Positions 14,599-23,394 are shown, counted from the stretch's first letter. The stretch is 64,000 nt of DNA from Cellulosimicrobium marinum (GCF_020551945.1 NZ_JAJBZH010000002.1:310001-374000); one strand, 5' to 3'. Numbers and translations are program-made. Notes: generated from the letters alone by a model not told the origin.

Positions 14599-15288
14599 AT
14601 GAAGCGCCTCGTCGGAGTCCTGGTCGTGCTCGTGCTGCTCGTCGGCGCGGCCGTCGTCGCGGACCGGGTGGCCGTGCGCTCCGCCGAGCGCGGCGCGGTG
14701 ACGGCGTTCGAGGAGGAGGCGCAGGACGTCTCCGGCGCGACGGTCGACATCACGGGCTTCCCGTTCCTCACCCAGCTCGTCGGCGGCGAGCTCACCCACG
14801 TCACCGGGTCCGCCGACTCGGCGACGTTCGGCGGGTACGCCGTCACCGACCTCGACGTGGACGCGCGCGGCGTGAGCACGTCCGCGCCGCACACGATCGC
14901 GTCGGGCACCGCGTCGGGCGTCATCGCGGACACGTCCCTGCAGGACGCGCTGCGCGAGCAGTCGGGCCTCGAGGCCACCGTCACGGCCGACGGCGACGTG
15001 CTCGCCCTCGGCCTGGACCTGCTCGGGCTCGACCTCACCGTGGACGTGACCCCGCGAGTCGCCGGGCCGGACACGCTCGCCGTCGACGTCGACGCCGTCC
15101 GCACCGCGCTGGGCGTCGTGTCCGTCGAGGACCTGCCGGACGTCGTCGCCCGCGGCCTCACCGACCTGCAGGTCCCGCTCGACCTGCCCGACGGCGTCAC
15201 GCTCGACGCCGTGCAGGTCGCCGACGGCGGTGTCCGGGTCACGGTGTCCGGGACGGACGTCGCGGTCGAGGACCTGGTCGCGTCGTGA
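14599..15288 (+). CDS. DUF2993 (LmeA-like) membrane-anchored lipid-binding protein
   Basis: The 229-residue protein has one N-terminal hydrophobic helix (3-22), then a beta-rich DUF2993 domain. The domain shows VDITGFPFLTQLVGGELTHVTGSA and a repeated DLTVDVTPRVAG...LAVDV pattern. In mycobacteria the related LmeA binds phosphoinositides and supports lipomannan maturation. Here a periplasmic lipid-binding role is inferred. The stop codon overlaps a GTG (GTGA) that opens a truncated AlkZ-like frame, so the two were once an operon. Confidence 0.85.
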   Translation: MKRLVGVLVVLVLLVGAAVVADRVAVRSAERGAVTAFEEEAQDVSGATVDITGFPFLTQLVGGELTHVTGSADSATFGGYAVTDLDVDARGVSTSAPHTIASGTASGVIADTSLQDALREQSGLEATVTADGDVLALGLDLLGLDLTVDVTPRVAGPDTLAVDVDAVRTALGVVSVEDLPDVVARGLTDLQVPLDLPDGVTLDAVQVADGGVRVTVSGTDVAVEDLVAS

Positions 15289-15455
15289 GCCCGGCGCGCG
15301 GCCCGGCACCGGGGACGCCGCCGGTCGACGGCGACCACGTGCGCGCCGCGCGCCTCGCCACGCACCGCCTCCGCGCACCCGACCTGCCGGGGGTCGCGCG
15401 CGCCGTCGGGCACCTCGGGGCCGTCCAGGGACAGGAGCTCCTTCCTGCGCCGTAG
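15285..15455 (+). pseudogene. truncated AlkZ-like winged-helix DNA-binding gene (5' remnant)
   Basis: GTG at 15285 overlaps the preceding stop. The frame reads VRAARLATHRLRAPDLPGVA, followed by a VGHLGAVQGQEL segment, which matches the N-terminus of AlkZ/winged-helix DNA glycosylase proteins (usual length about 350-400 residues). It ends after 56 codons at TAG 15453-15455. Homology is lost near 15440, and the following DNA has a different character. This looks like a gene cut by a deletion or insertion. Confidence 0.7.
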
Positions 15456-15700
15456 TTCCAGGGCCGTCGTTCCGGGGCTTCGGGCGCTCGCGGACCGCGG
15501 CCGCGAGCTCGGCGGCACCTCTTCGGATAGGCGCCGGGGCGCTCTGGCCGGCATCGCAGCGCCGCTCGAGCGAGATCGGAAACGCCCCGGGACCTCCGAA
15601 GAATTCATGCTTTCGAAGTCTTGACCGGTCGGTGTTCGATGGACTACCTTTTGGCCGAACTCGAGCAACGTTCTGCTCGTACCTAGGAAATGAGTGCAAC
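15456..15700. other. non-coding junction between the truncated gene and the metalloprotease
   Basis: This 245-bp stretch falls in GC toward its right end and holds no convincing gene. I see no terminal inverted repeat or target duplication that would prove an insertion element. Promoter signals for the next gene probably lie at about 15600-15690, where the sequence is AT-richer, but no clear -35/-10 pair stands out. Confidence 0.5.
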
Positions 15701-16279
15701 ATGGCTGTTGCAGTACGCAGGGGGCTTTTTCGAGGTAGAGCAAGGGCGGCTGCGGCGTCGATCGTCGCGCTCCTCCTGCTCATGACTGGCGTCGAGAGCG
15801 CAGCGGCGGCGACGTACACAAGCAACGGGATGCCGCGTGCTTCCTTCACCGTGTACCGGCCGTCGTACAACTCGACCTGGAACTCACCGCTCGGGCTCGC
15901 CGAGAAGGGGTGGGCGGCCGTGCCCGAGGCGAAGATCAAGCGAACAGGGACGAAGCCGGCGCTCGGCCACTACAACTCTGCGGTCGTCGGGAGCTACACG
16001 GCCGACTGGTACGGCGTCTACACCCGTCGCTACGACAGCTCGATCGTGTACACGGGCTATCTGTTCACGATCAAGCTGAACTCACGGACGATCAACAAGA
16101 GCGCGAGCAATTTCAGCAACTTCGTCCGCAGCGTCTATGTGCACGAGTATGGTCACGCCTTCAGCCTGGCGGACAACCCATCCGGCTCCCAGGCGTCAAT
16201 CATGAAGGAAAGTCGGAATCGCAACTCGATGGTCTATCCGTCGACGTCGGACAAGGCCAATGTCTCGGCCCGATACTGA
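15701..16279 (+). CDS. secreted metzincin-like zinc metalloprotease
   Basis: The 192-residue precursor has a classic signal peptide (RRGLFRGRAR, hydrophobic core, AAA-A cleavage near residue 36). The zinc motif is VHEYGHAFSLAD: His148, Glu149, His152 and Asp158, an HExxHxxxxxD arrangement like snapalysins (M7). A Met-turn candidate SMVYPS follows about 30 residues later, as in matrixins. It should be exported and cleave proteins outside the cell. The start ATG at 15701 has only a weak AGGA 12 bases upstream. GC is lower than in flanking genes. It lies beside a truncated gene and 13 bases before a lipoprotein gene, which suggests a transferred two-gene unit. Confidence 0.78.
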   Translation: MAVAVRRGLFRGRARAAAASIVALLLLMTGVESAAAATYTSNGMPRASFTVYRPSYNSTWNSPLGLAEKGWAAVPEAKIKRTGTKPALGHYNSAVVGSYTADWYGVYTRRYDSSIVYTGYLFTIKLNSRTINKSASNFSNFVRSVYVHEYGHAFSLADNPSGSQASIMKESRNRNSMVYPSTSDKANVSARY

Positions 16280-16292
16280 GGGGGACCAGATC

Positions 16293-16925
16293 GTGTACAC
16301 ATTCAGAAGGCTGCGTTTCGTCGCGGTTGCGGCTGCGACTGCGGCCGTCGCCGCGCTCAGCGCGTGCTCGACGGAGCCGACCTACGTCGAGATGGCTGTC
16401 GACGCCCCAACTTACGAGGACGTCGACGAGCTGGCTACGGCGTCGACCGCCATCCTCGTGGGTTCGGTGAAGGAGACGCGCGTCGAGAAGGAGTACCCGC
16501 AGTACACGTCCGACGACCCCCAGCTCAACCCGTACGCGGGCACGGGGAAGGCCCCGAGCGACGAGGAGCTGGAGGCGGCGGCAGTCGTCGTTACCGTCCA
16601 TGACGTCGAGGTGAGTGAGGTCATAGGTGGCGACGTCACCGTTGGAGACGTCGTGCAGGTCGTCGAACTCGGTGGTGAGACCGACAGCGCTCACTACGTG
16701 CTTCCCGGACACGAACCCCTCGACGACGGCGACGAGGCGCTCCTGTTCCTGAACGGTGGCGACGACGAACGGTTCTACGTGCTCGGGGTGGACCAGGGAA
16801 AGTTCCAGGAGCAGCCGGACGGCACGTTCCGTTCTGATGACGACAGCCGGGCGGACCTGGTCGTCGGTGTGTCCGACCTGTCGGAGATCGACGACCTCGT
16901 GGGATCCGAGGTGGCAGGCTCGTAA
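16293..16925 (+). CDS. lipoprotein paired with the metalloprotease, function unknown
   Basis: The 210-residue precursor has a lipobox LSAC (Cys25). The mature part is acidic and beta-rich, with the pattern TASTAILVGSVKE...VVVTVHDVEVSEVIGGDVTVGDVV...LDDGDEALLFL...FYVLGVDQGKF. Proteins of this shape are found beside secreted proteases in actinobacteria, but I cannot name the family. The GTG at 16293 follows GAGGGGG with eight bases of spacing, 13 bases after the protease stop, so the two are an operon. It may be an anchor, inhibitor or processing partner for the protease; this is inference. Composition is lower in GC than the flanks. Confidence 0.75.
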   Translation: MYTFRRLRFVAVAAATAAVAALSACSTEPTYVEMAVDAPTYEDVDELATASTAILVGSVKETRVEKEYPQYTSDDPQLNPYAGTGKAPSDEELEAAAVVVTVHDVEVSEVIGGDVTVGDVVQVVELGGETDSAHYVLPGHEPLDDGDEALLFLNGGDDERFYVLGVDQGKFQEQPDGTFRSDDDSRADLVVGVSDLSEIDDLVGSEVAGS

Positions 16926-17147
16926 CTGCCGGCTGCACGGGGTGCTCCGGAGGACGGACCTGACACTCCCCTGCCCGCCGCCACAGGACGCGGGCGGGGG
17001 ATTCGTCCTTGCAGCAGGACCCGTGGTCATGCCGCCTGAGGTCGCGCCGTGGGGGCGACGTCAGTACCGTCGAATCCGGACGAAGGCCCCGGTGCCGCGG
17101 CGCTCGAACGCCGGACGGCCGGGCAACCGCTAGATCCGGAGGGACGC

Positions 17148-18761
17148 GTGGCGAAGACGACGGGCACGACGGGCGGGTCCGCCGCCCCGCAGAAGCCGCG
17201 CGAGGAGTGGACCGGGCAGGTCGGGTTCATCATCGCGGCGATCGGCTCGGCCGTGGGGCTGGGCAACATCTGGCGGTTCCCCGGCGTGGCGTACGAGAAC
17301 GGCGGGGGCGCGTTCCTCGTGCCGTACCTCGTCGCGCTGCTCACCGCGGGCATCCCGATCCTGTTCCTGGACTACGCCATCGGGCACCGGTTCCGGGGCT
17401 CGGCCCCGGCGGCCTTTCGTCGCCTGCGTACCTGGCTGGAGTCCCTCGGCTGGTTCCAGGTGATGATCTGCTTCGTCATCGCGGTGTACTACGCCGCGGT
17501 GATCGCGTGGTCGCTCAGCTTCTTCGTCTTCTCGTTCGACCTGGGGTGGGGCGACGACCCGGCGGCGTTCTTCACCGGCGACTACCTCCAGGTCTCGGAG
17601 CCAGGCATCTCGCTCGACTTCGTCCCCGGCGTGCTGGTCCCGCTCGCGATCGTCTGGATCCTGACGGTCGTCGTGCTCGCGGGTGGCGTCGCGCGAGGTG
17701 TGCAGCGCGCGAACATGGTCTTCTTGCCGCTGCTCGTCGTGGCGTTCCTCGTGCTCGTCGTCCGTTCGCTGTTCCTGCAGGGCGCGGCCGACGGGCTGGA
17801 CGCGCTGTTCACGCCGAACTGGGAGGCGCTCGGTGACGCGAACGTGTGGATCGCCGCCTACAGCCAGATCTTCTTCTCCCTGTCGATCGCCTTCGGGATC
17901 ATGATCACGTACGCGTCGTACCGGAAGCGGCGAGCGAACCTCACGTCGCCCGGCCTCGTCGTCGCCTTCGCCAACTCCTCGTTCGAGATCCTCGCGGGCA
18001 TCGGCGTGTTCTCCACCCTGGGGTTCCTCGCCTCGCAGGAAGGCGTGGCGATCGACGAGCTCGAGAACATCGCCGGGCCCACGCTCACGTTCATCACCTT
18101 CCCCGCGATCATCTCCGAGATGCCGGGTGGTCAGCTGTTCGGCGTCCTGTTCTTCGGCTCGCTCGCGATGGCCGGCTTCACGTCCCTGCTGTCCATCACG
18201 CAGGTGATCTCTGCCGGTTTCCAGGAGAAGTTCGGGTGGACGCCGCGACAGTCCGCGCTGCGCGTCGGGCTGGTGACCGCGGTCGTGTCGGTGCTGCTGT
18301 TCTCCACCGCGGACGGGCTCAACGCGCTCGACACGGCCGACCAGTGGGTCAACAACGTCGGCGTCGTCGCGTCCGCGGTCCTCACGTGCGTTCTCGTGCT
18401 CTGGGTGCTGCGCCGCGGGCGCGAGCTTCAGTACCACCTCAACACCGTCTCGACGTTCCGTGTCGGCACCTGGTGGCAGGTGTTCCTCGCCGTCCTGGCC
18501 CCGGTCGTCCTCGGCTACATGCTGATCTCGCGGATCGTCACCTTGATCGCCGAGGGTTACCCGAACGGGCCCGGTACTCAGCCGTACCCGGGCTGGTACA
18601 CCGACCTCGTCGGCTGGGGCACCGTCGTCGTGCTGATCGGCGGTGCGATCGTCCTCACGGTGCTGCGCTGGCGGCGCAGCCCCGACGCGTTCACGCCGTG
18701 GCCGCCCTACCCGCCGGGCGAGGCGGTCGCCCGTACAGAGAAGCCGGAGGTGGCCCGATGA
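17148..18761 (+). CDS. metP: neurotransmitter:sodium symporter family transporter (MetP-like)
   Basis: The 537-residue membrane protein has about 11-12 transmembrane segments of the LeuT/NSS family. The TM1 substrate and sodium site reads IGSAVGLGNIWRFP, followed by the ENGGGAFLVPYL signature. The GTG at 17148 has GGAGGGAC immediately upstream. Its stop overlaps the start of a 55-residue single-span protein typical of MetS, so the pair corresponds to the MetP/MetS sodium-coupled methionine (and alanine) importer described in Corynebacterium glutamicum. Substrate is inferred from this pairing. No SAM-type riboswitch is seen in the 220-bp upstream gap. Confidence 0.9.
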   Translation: MAKTTGTTGGSAAPQKPREEWTGQVGFIIAAIGSAVGLGNIWRFPGVAYENGGGAFLVPYLVALLTAGIPILFLDYAIGHRFRGSAPAAFRRLRTWLESLGWFQVMICFVIAVYYAAVIAWSLSFFVFSFDLGWGDDPAAFFTGDYLQVSEPGISLDFVPGVLVPLAIVWILTVVVLAGGVARGVQRANMVFLPLLVVAFLVLVVRSLFLQGAADGLDALFTPNWEALGDANVWIAAYSQIFFSLSIAFGIMITYASYRKRRANLTSPGLVVAFANSSFEILAGIGVFSTLGFLASQEGVAIDELENIAGPTLTFITFPAIISEMPGGQLFGVLFFGSLAMAGFTSLLSITQVISAGFQEKFGWTPRQSALRVGLVTAVVSVLLFSTADGLNALDTADQWVNNVGVVASAVLTCVLVLWVLRRGRELQYHLNTVSTFRVGTWWQVFLAVLAPVVLGYMLISRIVTLIAEGYPNGPGTQPYPGWYTDLVGWGTVVVLIGGAIVLTVLRWRRSPDAFTPWPPYPPGEAVARTEKPEVAR

Positions 18762-18925
18762 GCACGCCCGCGATCCTCCTGATGCTCCTCGCCATGGTCG
18801 TCGTGTGGGGCGGCCTGATCGCGAGCGTCCTCGCGCTGCGCGCGCGGCCCGAGCGCACCGACTTCCCGCCCGGCGGGGAGGACGACCACCGTGAGGACAC
18901 GGCCCCGCTGGAGCACGACACGTAG
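18758..18925 (+). CDS. metS: MetS-type small subunit of the NSS transporter
   Basis: The 55-residue protein has one transmembrane helix (about 4-28, PAILLMLLAMVVVWGGLIAS) and an acidic polar tail. The ATG at 18758 overlaps the metP stop (ATGA). Small subunits of this length and position are required for MetP transport in Corynebacterium. A perfect 12-bp hairpin follows 29 bases after the stop and probably ends the operon. The call rests on size, single span and context. Confidence 0.85.
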   Translation: MSTPAILLMLLAMVVVWGGLIASVLALRARPERTDFPPGGEDDHREDTAPLEHDT

Positions 18926-18954
18926 ACCCCACGGGTGCTCCGTGCTGCCGGTTT

Positions 18955-18996
18955 GGCACCAGGGCAGGGTCTCCCGCACACTCGTGCCCTGGTGCC
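18955..18996. terminator. hairpin after metPS
   Basis: GGCACCAGGGCA (18955-18966) and its exact complement (18985-18996) enclose an 18-base loop. It lies between metS and the next operon on the same strand. Confidence 0.6.
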
Positions 18997-19116
18997 GCGC
19001 ACCGCCGGGTCCTCCGTTCCCCGTACGTCCCCCTCCCGGGTGCCGACGTAACACGACGGTGACGATCGGTGCATACGCTGCCCCCTGCCTGGCCCACATC
19101 CCGATCGGAGAACCCG

Positions 19117-20064
19117 ATGCGTCCCTCGCGCAAGCTTCCCCTCACCGGGCTCGTCGCCCTCACCGCGACGACCGCCCTCCTCCTCCTCACGGCGTGCACC
19201 GACGCGTCGCAGACCGGCACCGACTCCAGCGACGCCGACGGTGGCGAGACGTCCGCCCCGGCGACGTTCGACCCGTCGAGCGTCGAGGTGAACGACGACG
19301 CCGTGGCGCTCCTGCCCGAGGACGTCGCGTCCGCCGGCACGCTCGTCGTCGGCTCCAACACCGAGTACGCCCCCGCGGAGTTCATCGGCGAGGACGGCCG
19401 CACGCCCGTCGGCTTCGACATCGACACGATCAAGGCCGTCGGCGCGGCTCTCGGCCTCGAGGTCGAGATCCAGTCCGCCGACTTCCCGGCGATCATCCCG
19501 GCGCTCGGTACGAAGTACGACGCCGGCATCTCCTCGTTCACCATCACGGAGGAGCGGATGGAGCAGTCGAACATGATCTCGTTCCTCAACGCCGGCTCCG
19601 CGTACGCGGTGGCGTCGGGCAACCCGGACGACGTCGACCCCGAGAGCCTGTGCGGGCTGACGGTCGCCGTGCAGACGGGCACGATCCAGGACGAGGACAT
19701 CGCCGTGCAGAGCGACGAGTGCGAGGCCGCCGGCGAGGAGGCCATCGACATCCTCCAGTACGACTCCCAGGCGGACGCCACGACCAACCTCGTGGGCGGC
19801 AAGGCCCAGGTCATGTACGCCGACTCGCCCGTCGTCGGGTACGCGATCGAGCAGACCGGCGGTCAGATCGAGCAGCTCGGCGACGTGTTCGACTCCGCGC
19901 CGCAGGGCATCGTCGTCGCCAAGGAGGACACGGAGCTGGCCGAGGCGATCCAGGCCGCCGTGCAGGGCCTCATGGACGACGGCACGCTCGCCGAGGCGCT
20001 CGGCGCGTGGGGCTCGCAGGACGCGATGCTCGACACGGCCGAGATCAACCCGTCGGTCGGCTGA
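19117..20064 (+). CDS. polar amino-acid ABC transporter substrate-binding lipoprotein
   Basis: The 315-residue precursor has lipobox LLTAC (Cys27) and a family-3 solute-binding domain (about 70-305). Hallmarks are LVVGSNTEYAPAEFIGEDG, VGFDIDTIKAVGAALGLEVEI and DFPAIIPALGTKYDAGISSFTIT. These bind polar amino acids or related compounds, with the ligand carboxylate and amine held by Arg/Asp residues. The ATG at 19117 follows CGGAG with six bases of spacing. It is the first gene of a three-gene importer with the permease at 20195 and the ATPase at 21223. A strong hairpin after the stop probably lowers expression of the membrane genes relative to this binding protein. Confidence 0.92.
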   Translation: MRPSRKLPLTGLVALTATTALLLLTACTDASQTGTDSSDADGGETSAPATFDPSSVEVNDDAVALLPEDVASAGTLVVGSNTEYAPAEFIGEDGRTPVGFDIDTIKAVGAALGLEVEIQSADFPAIIPALGTKYDAGISSFTITEERMEQSNMISFLNAGSAYAVASGNPDDVDPESLCGLTVAVQTGTIQDEDIAVQSDECEAAGEEAIDILQYDSQADATTNLVGGKAQVMYADSPVVGYAIEQTGGQIEQLGDVFDSAPQGIVVAKEDTELAEAIQAAVQGLMDDGTLAEALGAWGSQDAMLDTAEINPSVG

Positions 20065-20079
20065 CCCTGTCCTGACCGC

Positions 20080-20116
20080 CCGGTCGCGGGCGCCCGCCGT
20101 GGGCGCCCGCGACCGG
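20080..20116 (+). terminator. 16-bp hairpin between binding protein and permease genes
   Basis: CCGGTCGCGGGCGCCC and its exact complement surround a GCCGT loop, 16 bases after the binding-protein stop. It sits inside the operon, so it may be a partial terminator or an mRNA stabiliser that raises binding protein over permease. Confidence 0.65.
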
Positions 20117-20194
20117 CACACTGGTCGTCGACGGGCGCGAGGACGCGCGCGTCGTGGCCGCTCGGTGCGCCGAGCCCTGAACCGAGGTGGACCC

Positions 20195-21226
20195 ATGGCC
20201 CCGTCCGACCGCAGTCCCGCCGACCGGCACCACGCGTCGGCCGACCCCGTGCCCGACAGGATCCACGCCCGTCCTGTGCCGCGTCCCGGCCGGTGGATCT
20301 CCGCGGTCGTGCTGCTCGTCCTCGCCGCGATGGCGGTCAACGGTCTCGTCACGAACGAGAAGTTCCGCTGGGACGTCGTGTGGCTGTACCTGCGCGACGT
20401 CAACGTGGTGCGCGGCGTCGGCTGGACGCTCCTCCTGACGTTCGGGTCGATGCTGATCGCGGTGGTCCTCGCGGTGGGGCTCGCGGTGATGCGCCGCTCC
20501 GACAACCCGGTGATGAAGTCCGTGAGCTGGGCGTACATCTGGTTCTTCCGCGGCACCCCGGTCTACACCCAGCTCGTGTTCTGGGGCCTGCTCGCCGTGC
20601 TGTACCCGCGCCTGAGCGTCGGCATCCCGTTCGGCCCGGAGTTCTTCGAGTTCCGCACCCAGGACGTCATCACGGCGTTCTGGGCGGCGCTGCTCGGCCT
20701 CGCCCTCAACGAGGCCGCCTACCTCGCGGAGATCGTGCGCGCGGGCCTCGGGTCCGTGGACCCGGGCCAGACGGAGGCCGCGAAGGCCCTCGGCATGAAG
20801 GACTCGAAGATCCTCACGCGCGTCGTCCTCCCGCAGGCCATGCGCGTCATCGTGCCGCCCACGGGCAACGAGACGATCTCCATGCTCAAGACGACGTCGC
20901 TCGTCCTCGCGGTGCCGTTCACCCTCGACCTCACGTACGCGACGAACGCGATCGGCAACCGCACCTTCCTGCCGATCCCGCTGCTCATGGTCGCGGCCCT
21001 GTGGTACCTGCTCATCACGAGCATCCTCATGGTCGGCCAGTACTACATCGAGCGGTACTACGGCCGCGGGTTCGGCGACCAGCCCTCCGGGGGCCGACGG
21101 CGCGGGCGCGGCCCGGGCGGCAAGGACGGCGGTCGCGGGGGGCGGGGCAGGAAGCCCAGCAAGCAGGACCTCATCGCCGCGTCCGGCACGACGAAGGACG
21201 ACCCCTTCCTGGAGGTGACCCCGTGA
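20195..21226 (+). CDS. polar amino-acid ABC transporter permease
   Basis: The 343-residue protein belongs to the HisM/GlnP permease family. It has five or so hydrophobic segments between about 30 and 290 and the EAA motif [29 protein letters not shown] that docks on the ATPase. The ATG at 20195 has GAGGTGG four bases upstream. It carries a basic Gly/Arg/Lys-rich C-terminal tail of about 50 residues that is not part of the family core. Only one permease gene is present, so the channel is probably a homodimer. Its stop overlaps the ATPase start (GTGA). Confidence 0.93.
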   Translation: MAPSDRSPADRHHASADPVPDRIHARPVPRPGRWISAVVLLVLAAMAVNGLVTNEKFRWDVVWLYLRDVNVVRGVGWTLLLTFGSMLIAVVLAVGLAVMRRSDNPVMKSVSWAYIWFFRGTPVYTQLVFWGLLAVLYPRLSVGIPFGPEFFEFRTQDVITAFWAALLGLALNEAAYLAEIVRAGLGSVDPGQTEAAKALGMKDSKILTRVVLPQAMRVIVPPTGNETISMLKTTSLVLAVPFTLDLTYATNAIGNRTFLPIPLLMVAALWYLLITSILMVGQYYIERYYGRGFGDQPSGGRRRGRGPGGKDGGRGGRGRKPSKQDLIAASGTTKDDPFLEVTP

Positions 21227-22053
21227 GCGGGACGCACGACGCGCCGTCGGACACGACGGCGGACCGACCCGAGACCACCGGGACGCCGATGGTGCAGGTC
21301 CAGGGCCTGCACAAGATGTTCGGCGACCTGCACGTCCTCAAGGGGGTCGACCTGGAGGTGCCGCGCGGGTCGGTGTGCGTGGTGCTCGGGCCGTCCGGCT
21401 CCGGCAAGTCCACGCTGCTGCGGTGCGTGAACGAGCTGGAGGAGATCACCGGCGGGCGCATCCACGTCGACGGCGAGCTCATGGGGTACCGCGAGGTGAC
21501 GAAGAAGGGGCGCACGGTGCTGCACCGTCTGCACCCCAAGGTCGTCGCACGCCAGCGCGCACGCATCGGCATGGTGTTCCAGCGGTTCAACCTGTTCCCG
21601 CACATGACGGCGCTGGAGAACGTCATGGAGGCGCCCGTGCAGGTGCTCGGCACGCCGAGGGCGCAGGCGCGCACGCGGGCGGCGGAGCTCCTGGAGCGCG
21701 TCGGGCTCTCCGACCGGGCCGACCACTACCCGGCGCAGCTCTCGGGCGGCCAGCAGCAGCGCGTCGCGATCGCCCGCGCGCTCGCCATGGATCCCGAGCT
21801 CATGCTGTTCGACGAGCCCACCTCGGCGCTCGACCCCGAGCTCGTCGGCGAGGTCCTCGCCGTCATGCGCGACCTCGCACGCTCCGGCATGACGATGATG
21901 GTCGTGACGCACGAGATCGGGTTCGCCCGCGAGGTCGCCGACTCCGTCGTGTTCATGGACGAGGGCGTCATCGTCGAGCAGGGGTCGCCGGAGGACGTGC
22001 TCGGCAACCCGCAGCACGAGCGCACGAAGGGCTTCCTCGCGCACGTGCTGTAG
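21223..22053 (+). CDS. polar amino-acid ABC transporter ATP-binding protein
   Basis: The 276-residue ATPase has Walker [10 protein letters not shown] (56-64), a Q-loop in [18 protein letters not shown], signature [15 protein letters not shown], Walker [15 protein letters not shown] and the switch His in THEIGFA. These are the classic GlnQ/HisP patterns. An inserted segment after the Walker A region ([20 protein letters not shown]) is somewhat longer than usual. The GTG start overlaps the permease stop by four bases. About 22 N-terminal residues are polar and non-conserved. The 3' end runs into a 17-bp tandem repeat region. Confidence 0.94.
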   Translation: MSGTHDAPSDTTADRPETTGTPMVQVQGLHKMFGDLHVLKGVDLEVPRGSVCVVLGPSGSGKSTLLRCVNELEEITGGRIHVDGELMGYREVTKKGRTVLHRLHPKVVARQRARIGMVFQRFNLFPHMTALENVMEAPVQVLGTPRAQARTRAAELLERVGLSDRADHYPAQLSGGQQQRVAIARALAMDPELMLFDEPTSALDPELVGEVLAVMRDLARSGMTMMVVTHEIGFAREVADSVVFMDEGVIVEQGSPEDVLGNPQHERTKGFLAHVL

Positions 22054-22065
22054 CGGTCGGGGGGC

Positions 22066-22116
22066 GGCCGCGGTCAGGAGGCGAGGGCGTTCAGGAGGCG
22101 GTCGCGGTCAGGAGGC
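22066..22116. repeat. three 17-bp tandem repeats spanning a gene end
   Basis: Units 22066-22082, 22083-22099 and 22100-22116 each end in TCAGGAGGC. The third unit contains the stop codon of the minus-strand small gene (22110-22108), so the repeat copies that gene's 3' end, stop included, into the convergent gap after the ABC ATPase gene. Confidence 0.8.
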
Positions 22117-22311
22117 GCGCCGCCGGGGGAGCACCGGGACGTCCCGCGACGGCACGATCCGGGGCTCGATCCCCACCGGCCGTGCCACCGTGACGAGCTC
22201 CCCGCTCAGCGCCCGCCCCAGGTGGACCAGGGGGAGCTGCTGCTCGTACTCGACGACCAGCGCGTCGAAGATGGGCGTCTCGCTGTCGGGGGTGAGGGGG
22301 GTCCGGCGCAC
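22108..22311 (-). CDS. small hypothetical protein (67 aa)
   Basis: The frame encodes 67 residues: MRRTPLTPDSETPIFDALVV, then EYEQQLPLVHLGRALSG and a basic C-terminus ending in PRRRAS. The GTG start at 22311 has no clear Shine-Dalgarno sequence and no TANNNT box. The composition is plausible for a protein, but I do not recognise a family. Its 3' end lies in a 17-bp tandem repeat. It occupies the gap between the amino-acid ABC operon and the coiled-coil membrane protein gene, in the same direction as the latter. Confidence 0.45.
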   Translation of the reverse strand: MRRTPLTPDSETPIFDALVVEYEQQLPLVHLGRALSGELVTVARPVGIEPRIVPSRDVPVLPRRRAS

Positions 22312-22398
22312 GCGACCACTCTCGGCGACGCCCGTGAAGCGCGCGACCGGAAGCGGTGTCGTGTCCGTGTGGTGCGTGTGGACGAACCGTGGTGCCCG

Positions 22399-23394
22399 TC
22401 AGGGGTTCCAGCCCCAGTCCTCCCAGCTCCACGAGCCGTCGTTCCCGTTCCCGTTGCCGTTGTTGCCGTTCCCGTTGTTGCCGTTCCCGTTGTTCCCGTC
22501 GCCCTGGCCGCCGGGCTCTCCCTGGTCGTCCTGGTCCTGCTGCCACCGGTCCTGCTCGGCCTGCTGCTCGTCGAGCTGCTCCGCGCGTTCCGCGGCGTCC
22601 TCCTCCGCCCGGGCGACGGACTCCTCGCGCTCCGCGAGCTGCGTGGTCGCCGCGTCGAGGTCGGCCCGTTGCGCGTCGAGGTCGGCGCGCTCCGACTCCA
22701 GCTGCTCCCGCTGCTCCGCCACCTCGGCGAGCGCGCGCTCCGCCTCCTCCTTCGCCTCCTGCGCCGCGCCCTGCGCGGACAGCGTCAGGCCGATGCCCAC
22801 GAGCAGGCCGACGGCGAGCCCCGCCAACCCGACGGCGGCGGGCACCACCCAGCGGCGGCCCCGCTCGGGCGTGCCCTCGTCGTCGTCCGCGCCCGGCAGC
22901 GCGAGCGGACCCACGCCGGACGCGCGGGATCCCGGGACGGGACGCACCGGCGTCGGCCCGGAGACGGGTCGCACCGAGACAGGAGGCGCGGCGGCAGGAG
23001 TCGCGACAGGAGGCGCGACGGGAGGTGCGGGCGCTGGCGCCGTCGCGACGGGGGGTGCGGGCGCCGCGCCTCCGGCCACCGCGCCTGCGCCGGCGAGGGC
23101 CGGCAGGATCATCGTCGACGTCGCGACCGGGTGGTCGTCGAGCGCGACCGCCGGCGTCGCGCCGGACTGCCGCTCGCGCATCGACCGACGTGTGGGCGTG
23201 GGCGCGGGGACGGGCGGGACCGGCACCGTCGCCCGGACCACGGGGTGGTCGACGGCCGGGGCGGCGTCGTCGTCCACCCAGAACACCCAGCCCGCGGGAG
23301 CCGGTGGCCACGACGGGTCCGGGTGCCAGTCCGTCGTCGGGGTGAACCCCGGCGGGACGGACCATCCGGGCGGCGGGACGAACCGCACGGCCAT
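22399..23394 (-). CDS. single-pass membrane protein with coiled coil and Asn/Gly repeat tail
   Basis: The 331-residue protein starts with a Pro/Trp-rich cytoplasmic module (PPPGWSVPPGFTPTTDWHPDPSWPPAPAGWVFW), then an Ala/Pro-rich linker, one membrane span (about 187-207, VVPAAVGLAGLAVGLLVGIGL), a long coiled coil (about 212-280, EEAERALAEVAEQREQLESE type) and a GNNGNGNN repeat ending in WSWEDWGWNP. The N-terminal module resembles DUF2510-like Trp/Pro modules of actinobacterial membrane proteins. A near-perfect AAGGAGGT lies three bases before the ATG at 23394. The function is unknown; topology suggests a wall- or division-associated scaffold. Confidence 0.82.
   Translation of the reverse strand: MAVRFVPPPGWSVPPGFTPTTDWHPDPSWPPAPAGWVFWVDDDAAPAVDHPVVRATVPVPPVPAPTPTRRSMRERQSGATPAVALDDHPVATSTMILPALAGAGAVAGGAAPAPPVATAPAPAPPVAPPVATPAAAPPVSVRPVSGPTPVRPVPGSRASGVGPLALPGADDDEGTPERGRRWVVPAAVGLAGLAVGLLVGIGLTLSAQGAAQEAKEEAERALAEVAEQREQLESERADLDAQRADLDAATTQLAEREESVARAEEDAAERAEQLDEQQAEQDRWQQDQDDQGEPGGQGDGNNGNGNNGNGNNGNGNGNDGSWSWEDWGWNP

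Noticed and set aside
16926-17147. Possible SAM riboswitch upstream of metP
   Set aside because: I found no SAM-I or SAM-IV core pattern in the 220-bp leader.
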